From contig CAYRWK010000032.1 of NCBI GenBank assembly GCA_964427965.1, forward strand, positions 1-9,536: 9,536 nucleotides of DNA, read 5' to 3'. This stretch comes from CAYRWK01 sp964427965 (GTDB lineage: Bacteria > Patescibacteriota > WWE3 > UBA101185 > UBA10185). The translations under genes and the position numbers were made by a program. The notes below the pieces were generated by a model. The model saw only the letters and a list, made by a program, of their open reading frames with translations. It was not told the DNA's origin and ran no database searches. Below, one piece after another: positions 1 through 7,159 of this stretch (the stretch's first letter is position 1; every line of letters begins with the position of its first letter).

Positions 1-10
1 GCCTTCTTTG

Positions 11-1723
11 TTATGTTTTTAATAACGATTCAAAATTCTTAAGGCTTCGAGTATTTATTATATCATCGTCTTCGGCCCAGCCCCGCCTGGCAACAGAAAC
101 CCCGAACATCATGTTATTCATGCCGTCTTTACTGTGAGCATCCGTACCCAATGTCATTTTCACACCTCTTTTCACAGCCTCCCGGACTAAAGTATCGGGC
201 AAATCCAATCTCATTGGGTCACTGTTTATTTCAATCCATTTGTTATTTGCCAAACAAAAATCAAATATTTCATGCCAATTAAGTTCCACACCTTCTCTTG
301 CGTTTAGTTTTCTGGCAGTCGGATGGGCAAAAATACGTGATTTAGGGTGTGAAAGAGCCTCAATAACCCTTTTTGTCATTGATTTTTTATCTAGATTAAA
401 GTTTGAATGAATAGATACCAAAGCAAAATCGACGTACTCAAGTGCTTTCTCGGGAACTGCAAGTTTTCCATCGGAAAGTATATCAATCTCAAGGCTATTG
501 AATACTTTTTTTACCCTACTTTCTCTGCTTTTCACGATTGAATAGTTAATTTGTTCAACTTTTTCACGCTTTCGTTTTAGTATGTCGATAACTTGCGCAT
601 CAGTGTGTCCGCTTCTACTGGGATTGTGCTCGGTAAAAGCCAAATACTCATATTTGAGGTTACTGCTTTTTTTCACTATTTCTTCCATGGAGCTTTCACC
701 CAAATCATGCGAAGTTTCTATATCAAAGTCCGAGTGTATTTGTAGGTCAGCTTTAATGCTCTCCGGCTTAACTAAATCGGGTAATTTCTTTTCAAGTGCG
801 GCTTCAATCTCGCCGGTATCCTCCCGCAGTTCCGGCTCAATATATTCAAGGCCGAGATAATTATAAAATTCTTTTTCAGTTTTAAATTTTTGGATCTTGG
901 AATTTGGTTCCTGTGATTTGCGAATACCATATTCTGACAAGCTTAATCCTTTCTTTAATGAATATTCGCGCAGAGCTATGTTGTGGTGTTTACTGCCTGT
1001 AAAATGCTGCAGTAGTGACCCATATGCGTCGGGTTTTTGAGCCATTAAATCTACCTGAATATTTCCGGGTAATAATATTGAGGCTGTGGCACCACCTTTT
1101 TCAATAATTTTTTGCGTTTTCGGATATTTGGTAAAATAATCCAAGACAACTTGCGGATCGTTTGTGGCAACAGCCATGTCGACATCGCCGATAGTGGATG
1201 CCTGGCGCCTCAGACTGCCTAATGGATCCACACGCAGTACATTTTTACTCTTTAATAAATACTCCATAATTTCATGCGCAACCATGGCAGCATAGGGTAG
1301 AAGCTGTCTTTTGCCTTGTTTTTGACGATCTTCCACCTCTTTTAACTTTGCTTTAACATCTTTAGGATCGCCCTCCCGGATTAGCTTCATGGCCGTTTTG
1401 ATTCCTATCCCGGGAAGTTCCATCAGCTTAAACGCCTCTCCCGGTATATCTTTCATCAGACTGTCAAAATGCTTTGAATGTCCGGTTTTAAATATTTCGC
1501 CTAAATGTGCAGCGATTCTCGGCCCGATTCCCGGCACGTCCTCAAGCTTCCCGTCATCCCAGAGGTCTTTTAACTCGCTTGTAGCGTGTTCTGTGGCATC
1601 AGCAGCCCTTTCATAGGCAATAATCTGAAATCTATACTTATCTTTATTTTTTAACTGATATGAGGCGGCTACATCGCGTAAAAGTTCTGCAATTTGAAGA
1701 TTGCTTAAAAACTTTGATTCCAT
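11..1723 (-). CDS. polX: DNA polymerase X family protein with PHP domain (DNA polymerase/3'-5' exonuclease PolX)
   Basis: This 570-aa protein matches bacterial/archaeal PolX in length and domain order. Family members fill short gaps in base-excision repair, and the C-terminal PHP domain usually supplies a metal-dependent 3'-5' exonuclease or AP-endonuclease activity. Visible features are an N-terminal helix-hairpin-helix region, HhH motifs near residues 63-68 (VPGIGP) and 103-107 (LPGIG), and the nucleotidyltransferase palm motif GS (169-170) followed by Asp180 and Asp182. The third catalytic Asp is probably Asp225. The PHP domain starts near 326, with likely metal ligands His330, His366, Glu412, His439, His467, Asp528 and His530. 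The first PHP motif is atypical: DLQIH replaces DLHxH, and the usual SDG is missing. The ATG at 1723 is preferred because an extended -10 ends 10 nt upstream and there is no Shine-Dalgarno. The gene is divergent from tRNA-Asp. Family call is very secure; exonuclease activity is inferred. Confidence 0.95.
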   Translation of the reverse strand: MESKFLSNLQIAELLRDVAASYQLKNKDKYRFQIIAYERAADATEHATSELKDLWDDGKLEDVPGIGPRIAAHLGEIFKTGHSKHFDSLMKDIPGEAFKLMELPGIGIKTAMKLIREGDPKDVKAKLKEVEDRQKQGKRQLLPYAAMVAHEIMEYLLKSKNVLRVDPLGSLRRQASTIGDVDMAVATNDPQVVLDYFTKYPKTQKIIEKGGATASILLPGNIQVDLMAQKPDAYGSLLQHFTGSKHHNIALREYSLKKGLSLSEYGIRKSQEPNSKIQKFKTEKEFYNYLGLEYIEPELREDTGEIEAALEKKLPDLVKPESIKADLQIHSDFDIETSHDLGESSMEEIVKKSSNLKYEYLAFTEHNPSRSGHTDAQVIDILKRKREKVEQINYSIVKSRESRVKKVFNSLEIDILSDGKLAVPEKALEYVDFALVSIHSNFNLDKKSMTKRVIEALSHPKSRIFAHPTARKLNAREGVELNWHEIFDFCLANNKWIEINSDPMRLDLPDTLVREAVKRGVKMTLGTDAHSKDGMNNMMFGVSVARRGWAEDDDIINTRSLKNFESLLKT

Positions 1724-1733
1724 GGCTAAATTA

Positions 1734-1742
1734 ATTTTATCA
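1734..1742 (-). promoter_or_regulatory. Extended -10 promoter of polX
   Basis: On the minus strand TGATAAAAT forms an extended -10 (TGn plus TAAAAT). Its last base lies 10 nt before the ATG, so transcription should start within about 4 nt of the start codon. No convincing -35 is seen; the extended -10 may compensate. Confidence 0.5.
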
Positions 1743-1752
1743 CAAGGTGTCC

Positions 1753-1781
1753 GGATTAATTCTGTTATCCTAGATTAATCC
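1753..1781. repeat. Inverted repeat between divergent polX and tRNA-Asp promoters
   Basis: GGATTAAT (1753-1760) and ATTAATCC (1774-1781) are perfect 8-bp inverted arms separated by 13 bp. The left arm covers the -35 region expected for polX and the right arm the -35 region expected for tRNA-Asp. This placement would suit an operator or a DNA-bending site, but no binding protein can be named from sequence alone. Confidence 0.5.
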
Positions 1782-1790
1782 CCTCACAAT

Positions 1791-1799
1791 TGGTATAAT
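1791..1799 (+). promoter_or_regulatory. Extended -10 promoter of tRNA-Asp
   Basis: TGGTATAAT is a perfect extended -10 (TGn plus consensus TATAAT), followed by TTGG. The transcript would start near 1806, giving a leader of about 38 nt before the tRNA. The -35 region is weak. The same TGnTATAATTG string precedes tRNA-Gly. Confidence 0.65.
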
Positions 1800-1843
1800 T
1801 GGACCTCTGAGGTTACAAGATTAGCTTGGGACCTTTAAAATGA

Positions 1844-1916
1844 GAGGTCGTAGCTCAACGGCTAGAGCGCTTCCCTGTCACGGAAGAGGTTGCGAGTTCG
1901 AATCTCGTCGACCTCG
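1844..1916 (+). tRNA. tRNA-Asp (anticodon GTC)
   Basis: The 73-nt cloverleaf is complete. The acceptor strands GAGGTCG (1844-1850) and CGACCTC (1909-1915) pair fully, with discriminator G1916. The anticodon arm CTTCC/GGAAG encloses the loop CTGTCAC, with anticodon GTC at 1877-1879. The T arm is GCGAG-TTCGAAT-CTCGT. The 3' CCA is not encoded (the next bases are CTC), so CCA must be added by a nucleotidyltransferase. The D arm carries the expected TAGCTCAACGGCTAGAGC pattern. Confidence 0.97.
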
Positions 1917-1952
1917 CTCACCATGCTCGCTCACTCTTGATCTTCGATGCCC

Positions 1953-1970
1953 GGGAAGTGTTCCCTTTCT
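1953..1970 (+). terminator. Weak possible terminator after tRNA-Asp
   Basis: GGGAA-GTG-TTCCC forms a 5-bp hairpin followed by TTTCT. The stem is short and the U tract interrupted, so termination or 3' processing here is only possible. It separates tRNA-Asp from the promoter proposed for the LysM gene. Confidence 0.25.
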
Positions 1971-1974
1971 CCTA

Positions 1975-2003
1975 TTGACTTCATTCGTTTCTTAATCTAC
2001 ATT
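1975..2003 (+). promoter_or_regulatory. Predicted promoter of the LysM-methyltransferase unit
   Basis: TTGACT (1975-1980), a 17-bp spacer and TACATT (1998-2003) give a plausible sigma-70 type promoter. Transcription would begin near 2010, leaving a 5' UTR of about 63 nt. That UTR contains short self-complementary segments (GCCT/AGGC and GCTT/AAGC between about 2023 and 2054). Confidence 0.4.
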
Positions 2004-2057
2004 CAGACTAATTCAAATTCTCTGCCTGGGGCTTAACACTCCGAAGCTGAAGGCGAA

Positions 2058-2066
2058 GGGTGGTGA
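2058..2066 (+). promoter_or_regulatory. Ribosome binding site deciding the TTG start of the LysM gene
   Basis: The purine-rich GGGTGGTGA sits 6-7 nt before TTG at 2073. It supports the rare TTG start over the in-frame ATG at 2133, which would begin inside the membrane segment and lose the basic N-terminus. Confidence 0.55.
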
Positions 2067-2072
2067 AATATT

Positions 2073-2618
2073 TTGAAATTTGATTTAAAAAAACTTCTTA
2101 AAAAGATTAAGCTCAACGAGGAAAATATCAGCATGGTTTTAGGATCACTTATTTTGGTTGTTGTAGGTATCCTGATTGCAAATTACTTTAAGGACAGAAA
2201 TTCCGGCAAGATCTCAACAGATTCCACTCAAGTATCGGCTGTTAATGAACACACTGTTACCGAAGGTGAAACTCTTTGGTCAATTGCTGAGGATTCATTC
2301 GGTTCCGGGTATAACTGGGTAGATATAAAATCTGCAAACAATTTGGATTCAGACAATATCGATGTCGGACAAAAATTGATTATTCCGGAAAATACTGAAC
2401 CTAAAGAACCAACAACCACAGTGGTTACAGAAATATCTGATATGACAACCGGTTCAATAATCGGTGAAACATACACAGTAGCCAAAGGTGATTGTCTTTG
2501 GGATATAGCAGTTAGAGCTTACGGAGACGGATATAAGTGGGTAGAAATTGCGGAAGCAAACGAATTGGTAAATCCTAATGTAATCCATACAGGAAACGTT
2601 TTGGTCTTACCCAGATAA
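2073..2618 (+). CDS. Membrane-anchored protein with two LysM domains
   Basis: This 181-aa protein has a short, very basic cytoplasmic N-terminus (KKLLKKIK), one transmembrane helix at about residues 20-38, and an outside part with two LysM modules (about 60-105 and 133-180). Each module shows the usual pattern: xVxxGDxLWxIA, a central YxWxxIxxAN, and a closing IxxGxxLxIP. The modules are joined by a Thr-rich linker. LysM domains bind N-acetylglucosamine in peptidoglycan, so the protein probably tethers the membrane to the wall. There is no catalytic domain, so it is not itself a hydrolase. Translation starts at TTG, supported by a GGTGGTGA site. The next gene begins 1 nt after the stop, indicating an operon with the methyltransferase. 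The two modules are about equally long and may be an internal duplication. Confidence 0.92.
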   Translation: MKFDLKKLLKKIKLNEENISMVLGSLILVVVGILIANYFKDRNSGKISTDSTQVSAVNEHTVTEGETLWSIAEDSFGSGYNWVDIKSANNLDSDNIDVGQKLIIPENTEPKEPTTTVVTEISDMTTGSIIGETYTVAKGDCLWDIAVRAYGDGYKWVEIAEANELVNPNVIHTGNVLVLPR

Positions 2619-2619
2619 T

Positions 2620-3231
2620 ATGCCTTTGACTGAGAGGGAAAGGAGCACACAAAGCTTATACGAGCTGAATGCGCGTAGTTGGCTTGAATATTCTGGAGGT
2701 AAAAACCGCGAATGCTTTTGGCCGGAAGGATTGTCGGCTTTTAAGACACTGCTTCCGAAAAATGCCAGAGTTCTTGAGGTCGGCTGCGGACCCGCGACCG
2801 ACGGAAAATATCTGATGGGAATGGGATATTCTGTCATTTCATCTGACTATGCAAATTCAATGATGAATCTGGCAAAAGAGCTAAATCCTGAAGGCAGGTA
2901 TCTTCTCGCAGATACACAACAACTTTTATTCCCCGACAGTTCCTTTGACGGTTTCTGGGCTACTGCTTCTTTGTTGCATTTAGAAAATCCGACGCAAGCT
3001 CTTATGGAATTAGCGCGCGTTACCAAAAATGCCGGAGTTGGGTTTATTTCAATTAAAGAGGGTAAAGGTGAGTCGACAGATCCCCGAACCGGATATTACT
3101 ACAAATATTACTCTCCTAAAGAGTTTGGAAATATTCTTTATGAAAATAATTTTGAAATACTAAACGAAGGCCGCAAAGCAGGAACATCCAATCATGACTG
3201 GCTTACCTATTTAATCCGTGTGAGAAAGTAA
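2620..3231 (+). CDS. Class I SAM-dependent methyltransferase (Methyltransf_11/25-like)
   Basis: This 203-aa protein has the Rossmann-type methyltransferase layout. Motif I is VLEVGCGPA (51-59), the acidic residue ending strand beta-2 is Asp76 (ISSDYA), and the post-II region LADTQQLLFPDSSFDGFW (96-113) precedes a hydrophobic LLHLENP segment. Strand 5 lies in VGFISIKEG (140-148). The C-terminal part is Tyr-rich (GYYYKYYSPKEF), as in small-molecule methyltransferases of this group. The substrate cannot be read from the sequence. The ATG follows the LysM stop by 1 nt (TAATATG) with no clear Shine-Dalgarno, so translation is probably coupled. The stop codon overlaps the tRNA-Gly promoter. Confidence 0.9.
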   Translation: MPLTERERSTQSLYELNARSWLEYSGGKNRECFWPEGLSAFKTLLPKNARVLEVGCGPATDGKYLMGMGYSVISSDYANSMMNLAKELNPEGRYLLADTQQLLFPDSSFDGFWATASLLHLENPTQALMELARVTKNAGVGFISIKEGKGESTDPRTGYYYKYYSPKEFGNILYENNFEILNEGRKAGTSNHDWLTYLIRVRK

Positions 3232-3240
3232 TGATATAAT
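3232..3240 (+). promoter_or_regulatory. Extended -10 promoter of tRNA-Gly, overlapping the methyltransferase stop region
   Basis: TGATATAAT (TGn plus consensus TATAAT) directly follows the stop codon and ends 9 nt before the tRNA. Transcription would start almost at the mature tRNA 5' end. The TGnTATAATTG string is shared with the tRNA-Asp promoter. Confidence 0.6.
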
Positions 3241-3249
3241 TGAGGCCGT

Positions 3250-3320
3250 GCGGGTATAGTTAAACGGCCTAACGATACCTTCCCAAGGTATAGAAACGGG
3301 TTCGACTCCCGTTACCCGCT
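3250..3320 (+). tRNA. tRNA-Gly (anticodon CCC)
   Basis: The 71-nt cloverleaf is complete. Acceptor strands GCGGGTA and TACCCGC pair fully, with discriminator T3320, which is usual for bacterial tRNA-Gly. The anticodon stem ATACC/GGTAT encloses loop TTCCCAA, with anticodon CCC at 3282-3284, reading GGG. The T arm is ACGGG-TTCGACT-CCCGT. CCA is not encoded (the next bases are CAA). Confidence 0.96.
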
Positions 3321-3362
3321 CAACATCGGACTAGTTTTGCAACTTCTTAATATTTAGCCTTG

Positions 3363-3387
3363 AAAACCTGGTCGAGCCAGGTTTTTT
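3363..3387 (+). terminator. Rho-independent terminator between tRNA-Gly and the island
   Basis: AAAACCTGG and CCAGGTTTT form a 9-bp stem with a 5-nt loop (TCGAG), followed on the plus strand by a run of T (3382-3387) and a second TTTTT. It should end the tRNA-Gly transcript. On the minus strand the same hairpin has a shorter T run, so it may also act weakly on the oncoming gaj operon. Confidence 0.85.
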
Positions 3388-3419
3388 CGTTTTTAGGAGC
3401 TAGCCAGGAAGAATATGCT

Positions 3420-3441
3420 ACTGGGGACGGGAATCGAACCA
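3420..3441 (-). pseudogene. tRNA 3'-arm fragment (possible attachment-site relic)
   Basis: On the minus strand GGTTCGATTCCCGT looks like a T loop plus the 3' strand of a T stem. CCCCAGTA follows, which could be an acceptor 3' strand plus discriminator. The matching 5' T-stem strand is absent: the bases before it are TCT instead of the expected ACG, so no complete tRNA exists here. It begins only 8 nt beyond the helicase stop codon. Integrases often use tRNA 3' ends, so it may be an old island border, but the parent tRNA is not in the window and its identity cannot be assigned. Confidence 0.5.
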
Positions 3442-3448
3442 GAACTGC

Positions 3449-5149
3449 CTAAAAGTTTCTAAGATCTACAAGTTTAGAACTTACTAACAAATCATATAAT
3501 GGTCTAATTAATGTATTTGTTTGAGGATTTTTTCTTAGAAAATCTCTCTTTTTACTGAAAGTAAAAATTACTTTCTCTTTAGCCCTAGACAAAGCGACAA
3601 AAAAGGCACATGTATCCTCCTCTGACTGACTGCTAAACGACCAAAAAGCTTGATCCTCTAACCCCATGAATATTACAATCTTGTATTCTAATCCCTTGCT
3701 TTTGTGTATTGTCATAATTGGCAGTGCCCCTTCGCCTTTTAATTTTCTAATTGAGTCAGACCAATCTTGGCATTCTTCATAAATTTTCATAAGCTCTGAC
3801 GATACTTTACTTTTTATGTCAGTTAAGTAAGTTCCTTGCTTATACTTTGGGTATATATTTTTGATCTTTTCAATTCCAAAAAATGCGATTATTTCTTCAA
3901 TACACTCGTTTAAATCTTCAGAGTCTTCAACCGATGAGAGCTGTTCTCTTAACTTCTTAGAAAACTTGATTATTTCTTGATCAATTTTTCGATAAAATTC
4001 CCATTTGGGAACTACGTCAACACGAGTTAGTCTAGTTTCTTTGTATAGACTGTAGATATTGCTAAATTCAGACGGCGATCTTCCTAACGCAATTTTAAAG
4101 CTGTCTAGTATAAGTCTTGTCAACTCTTCTGACATCAAATCCTGGATTTGATCAAAGACTCTTGCTTCAACTCCCAGATTTGAGAGTTCTTGTATCAGTC
4201 TTTGGGAGTATAACTGCGATTTCTGCTTAACAATTACACTTATATCCTCTGGCTTGCACAAATCTTCTTCTAAAGCCTCTTTTATGTATCTTGCAACAGC
4301 TTTTGCTTCTACATCTTCATTATCAAAAAGCCAAATTGAACAAGCTCCAAGATTTTCGGTAGATATTTCTGTGGAAACAGGATCTATTATCCCTTTTCCA
4401 ACATTAATCATATGTTTTTGCAATTTGATTAATGTTGGAATTGATCTATGATTTGCAAATAGTGAAGTCTTTTTTGCGCCAAAGTCTCTACTGAATTTGT
4501 TAAATACCTCTGGATCTGCGCCAGCCCATACCATAATTCTTTGTTTTTCGTCTCCTACTGCAATAAGTTTAGTTGTTGAAGAAAAAATTGTTTTTATCAA
4601 CTCATATTGGTTTGTAGTAGTATCCTGAAATTCATCCAATAATACATGTGAGTAGGTTGCCCTAAACGCCCTGAGTATATGAGGATTCCTCTCTAAAATA
4701 TATTTTGCCGCTTTACATATTCTTTCAAAATTGAGTTTTGTTAAATCTTTAGGGTTGGCGGTTTTAGATAGGTCAACTTGATAGTCTTTTGGCGGTCTAT
4801 ACTTGGGATCTAGCCCCAAACGAAACCTATCAAGAATGTCTTTTGCAAAAGAATCATAAGTGTGCGAATCAAATCGCTCTGAAAGGTCAGAACCACATCT
4901 CTTCTCAACCCTATCTTTTAAATTTTTCCGAGCATCTTTTTTAAAGCTAATTGCCAATATTCTTTTTGGATAAATGCAAACGTTTTCTTGAAGTAGGTAT
5001 GTAACTTTTTGAGCCAATAGCTCTGTCTTTCCTGATCCTGGCCCAGCCGTAATGCAGTAATTATTATCGTTGTCCCTTATTACTTGAAGTGCATTAGGTT
5101 CTAATTCTATTCCCTCTGATGGTTCCCACTTTCTCTTGCCCACATACAT
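3449..5149 (-). CDS. gajB: UvrD/PcrA/Rep-like superfamily 1 helicase, GajB-like (Gabija-type defence)
   Basis: This 566-aa SF1A helicase keeps all core motifs: a Q-motif-like region (about 16-24), Walker A AGPGSGKT (35-42), Ia ISFKKDA (67-73), motif II LDEFQD (171-176), motif III GDEKQRIMVWAGA (199-211), motif IV NHRS (233-236), motif V TIHKSKGLEYK (480-490) and motif VI VALSRAKEK (518-526). It is shorter than UvrD/PcrA (roughly 650-750 aa), as expected for GajB-like proteins that lack part of the accessory subdomains. It starts 1 nt after the stop of the OLD-family gene, so the two are surely co-expressed. In Gabija, GajB is thought to sense DNA ends or nucleotide state and act with the GajA nuclease. 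The family assignment is seen directly; the anti-phage role is inferred from the pairing. The gene ends 8 nt before a tRNA-like fragment. Confidence 0.88.
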   Translation of the reverse strand: MYVGKRKWEPSEGIELEPNALQVIRDNDNNYCITAGPGSGKTELLAQKVTYLLQENVCIYPKRILAISFKKDARKNLKDRVEKRCGSDLSERFDSHTYDSFAKDILDRFRLGLDPKYRPPKDYQVDLSKTANPKDLTKLNFERICKAAKYILERNPHILRAFRATYSHVLLDEFQDTTTNQYELIKTIFSSTTKLIAVGDEKQRIMVWAGADPEVFNKFSRDFGAKKTSLFANHRSIPTLIKLQKHMINVGKGIIDPVSTEISTENLGACSIWLFDNEDVEAKAVARYIKEALEEDLCKPEDISVIVKQKSQLYSQRLIQELSNLGVEARVFDQIQDLMSEELTRLILDSFKIALGRSPSEFSNIYSLYKETRLTRVDVVPKWEFYRKIDQEIIKFSKKLREQLSSVEDSEDLNECIEEIIAFFGIEKIKNIYPKYKQGTYLTDIKSKVSSELMKIYEECQDWSDSIRKLKGEGALPIMTIHKSKGLEYKIVIFMGLEDQAFWSFSSQSEEDTCAFFVALSRAKEKVIFTFSKKRDFLRKNPQTNTLIRPLYDLLVSSKLVDLRNF

Positions 5150-5150
5150 A

Positions 5151-7157
5151 CTATTTTGATTCTAACTTTACCTTTATGTGTTCTATAACAGCTGTGAGTG
5201 ATTCGGGTAGACCTGTTTTAATTTCTTCATCACTCATAGCTGACATTGCTTGCAAATGAATCGAGGGCTTACTCCTGTTTAGGAACAGGGATCTATATAG
5301 CGGCATTAGCTCTTTTTCTTCGGCGGAATATGTTTCTGCGCTAGAATTTTCGTTTTTTAACACTGCGTCTATGGAAAGTTGTAGTTGTTTCATATAACCG
5401 TCTGGATCAATTTTAATATCTGGCAAACTACCACCACTTCCTGCAATCGTTTTATAAACTTCGGTGTATGCCTCGAGAAGCATAAAGTCCATATCTAATG
5501 GTTTGGAAAAGATAATTTCATATTTTTCAAGTAGATCTAACCAATGAGCCATGTCATTTAACTTAACGTGAGATTTAGATTTGAATGATTCTAAATAATA
5601 TTCATCTAATGAACTACCATCTTCTTTCTTAAAGTCATGTATATTGACACCGTTTGTTATTAGCTGGTCGATCAGGTACTTTATTCGTTCCCAACCTCCT
5701 GTGTTTCGTTCGTTATCTATATCGGTCAAAGTCAAAAACGGTATTTCAAGATCGTACAGGAGTTTCCAAAAGTGATTTACGTGTCTACCCCCAAGGGGAA
5801 CAATGCTAACACCGATTGCATCAGCTTTACCTAAGCAAATTTCTATAACTCTGGGTAATACTAGTCTTTCAGTGTCACCTTCACATAAAACAACAAGTTC
5901 TGCAAAATAAACTTCAGGAAAAGCCATTACAGCTTCTCTTACATATTTATCTGCCTCACCAAGACCCTCTGGTAACAATATCCGCTTTACTCTCGTGGAT
6001 TGTGTTTCGTTATCTAATCTGAAGTGCCTAATCTGATCCGGCGGTACTCTAGTTACTGTGGAAGGCGAGTGTGTTGTTGTAACAACTTGAACAACATCTT
6101 TTTTAGAAACCGATGCTATGTTTTCTAGCGTATTTCCTAGTAAATGGGGTGACAAGTGGTTTTCAGGTTCTTCCAATGCGATAAAAGTAAAAAAAGAAGG
6201 TGGAATATCTTCAGAAAGAGTGGCATCTTTCTCTCTAATTTTAGATTCAATATCAATAATTGAGTTAACTAATGACAAATAGAACAGCGATTTTATTCCA
6301 TCACCTAATTTTGCAATATCATATGAATTTCCAGTCTCTGCTGGAAAGAACTCGATTTCAACCTTCTTAAGCAAGTTTTCTAAGTCTTTGGAAGTAAAGT
6401 TTATTCGAGTATTTGTGTATTTTTTACCTCTATAAAGATTTTTCCACTGTGCGTTTATTACAGTACTAATTGTTTTTATTCCTTCTTCATTCACAAACAC
6501 ATCATCAAGGGATTGTATATTTTCTTCAAACTTAGTTTTAAAATCTGGACTCCACTTTACTGAGTTAAATAGTCTATACAAGTAAGTCCCAGCGACAATC
6601 TTAAGTTGAGACTCTGGATTTCTAATAGCGGGAATATAAACATACTGTATACCTTCTTGAAGTAAAGCGGGGTCTACCCTTTTCTTGTTCTCGTCATTCT
6701 CTCCATTTGGGTCTTCTTCCTCTGAAGATAAAATAAAGTTAAGCGAAGATTCAATGATTCCTTCTGGTGTTGACCCCTTTTGCCAAGATGCATCTAATCT
6801 AATACGACAGTAAGGTGATTCTCCCTGATTATTAATGGTCATTTGTCTAAAATAGAGTGGAATTTCAGACAAATCTTCATCTGAATCATGAACTAATTCA
6901 GGGAAATCTAATCGAATTTCAATTGAGAACTCCAATTTAGGTAATTGTCCAATATCGACTCCTGTTGGTACATGGAAGTCTTCTTTTGTGATTTCTCTAT
7001 CATGAAATTTGCCTAACACTCTTAGTAAAGCGATTAGCGTCGCGGTTTTTCCACTACTGTTAGGGCCTACAAAAATCGTGTGCTTATCGAGATCTATTTT
7101 TTGTTCAATAGAGCCAAAACAACGAAAGTTTTTTATTTTTACATGCGATATTTTCAT
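5151..7157 (-). CDS. gajA: OLD-family ATPase/TOPRIM endonuclease, GajA-like (class 2 OLD)
   Basis: This 668-aa protein fuses an ABC/SMC-type ATPase to a TOPRIM nuclease. The ATPase has Walker A GPNSSGKT (31-38), a signature-like LGDGIKS (284-290), Walker B plus catalytic Glu in FIALEEPENHLSP (325-337) and the H-loop TTHSP (361-365). The TOPRIM domain starts near 418 with LCEGDTE (Glu426, Glu430) and continues with PLGGRHV and the metal-binding TDID (Asp479, Asp481). Class 2 OLD proteins are defined by an adjacent UvrD-like helicase, and GajA of Gabija is one; it cuts DNA when nucleotide levels fall. This protein is longer than the characterised GajA (just under 600 aa), with extra acidic sequence around 145-160 and a helical tail after about 560. 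The ATG follows the 74-aa gene by 2 nt, with GGTGG upstream as ribosome site. All motifs look intact. Confidence 0.9.
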   Translation of the reverse strand: MKISHVKIKNFRCFGSIEQKIDLDKHTIFVGPNSSGKTATLIALLRVLGKFHDREITKEDFHVPTGVDIGQLPKLEFSIEIRLDFPELVHDSDEDLSEIPLYFRQMTINNQGESPYCRIRLDASWQKGSTPEGIIESSLNFILSSEEEDPNGENDENKKRVDPALLQEGIQYVYIPAIRNPESQLKIVAGTYLYRLFNSVKWSPDFKTKFEENIQSLDDVFVNEEGIKTISTVINAQWKNLYRGKKYTNTRINFTSKDLENLLKKVEIEFFPAETGNSYDIAKLGDGIKSLFYLSLVNSIIDIESKIREKDATLSEDIPPSFFTFIALEEPENHLSPHLLGNTLENIASVSKKDVVQVVTTTHSPSTVTRVPPDQIRHFRLDNETQSTRVKRILLPEGLGEADKYVREAVMAFPEVYFAELVVLCEGDTERLVLPRVIEICLGKADAIGVSIVPLGGRHVNHFWKLLYDLEIPFLTLTDIDNERNTGGWERIKYLIDQLITNGVNIHDFKKEDGSSLDEYYLESFKSKSHVKLNDMAHWLDLLEKYEIIFSKPLDMDFMLLEAYTEVYKTIAGSGGSLPDIKIDPDGYMKQLQLSIDAVLKNENSSAETYSAEEKELMPLYRSLFLNRSKPSIHLQAMSAMSDEEIKTGLPESLTAVIEHIKVKLESK

Positions 7158-7159
7158 AA

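Noticed and set aside
582..1616. Open frames on the plus strand across polX (582-860 and 1389-1616)
   Set aside because: They are antisense shadows of the clearly conserved PolX frame, with no recognisable motifs.
1801..1849. Leader GACCTCT complementary to the tRNA-Asp 5' acceptor strand (AGAGGTC)
   Set aside because: The predicted transcript start near 1806 would exclude most of the leader copy, so competing pairing is unlikely.
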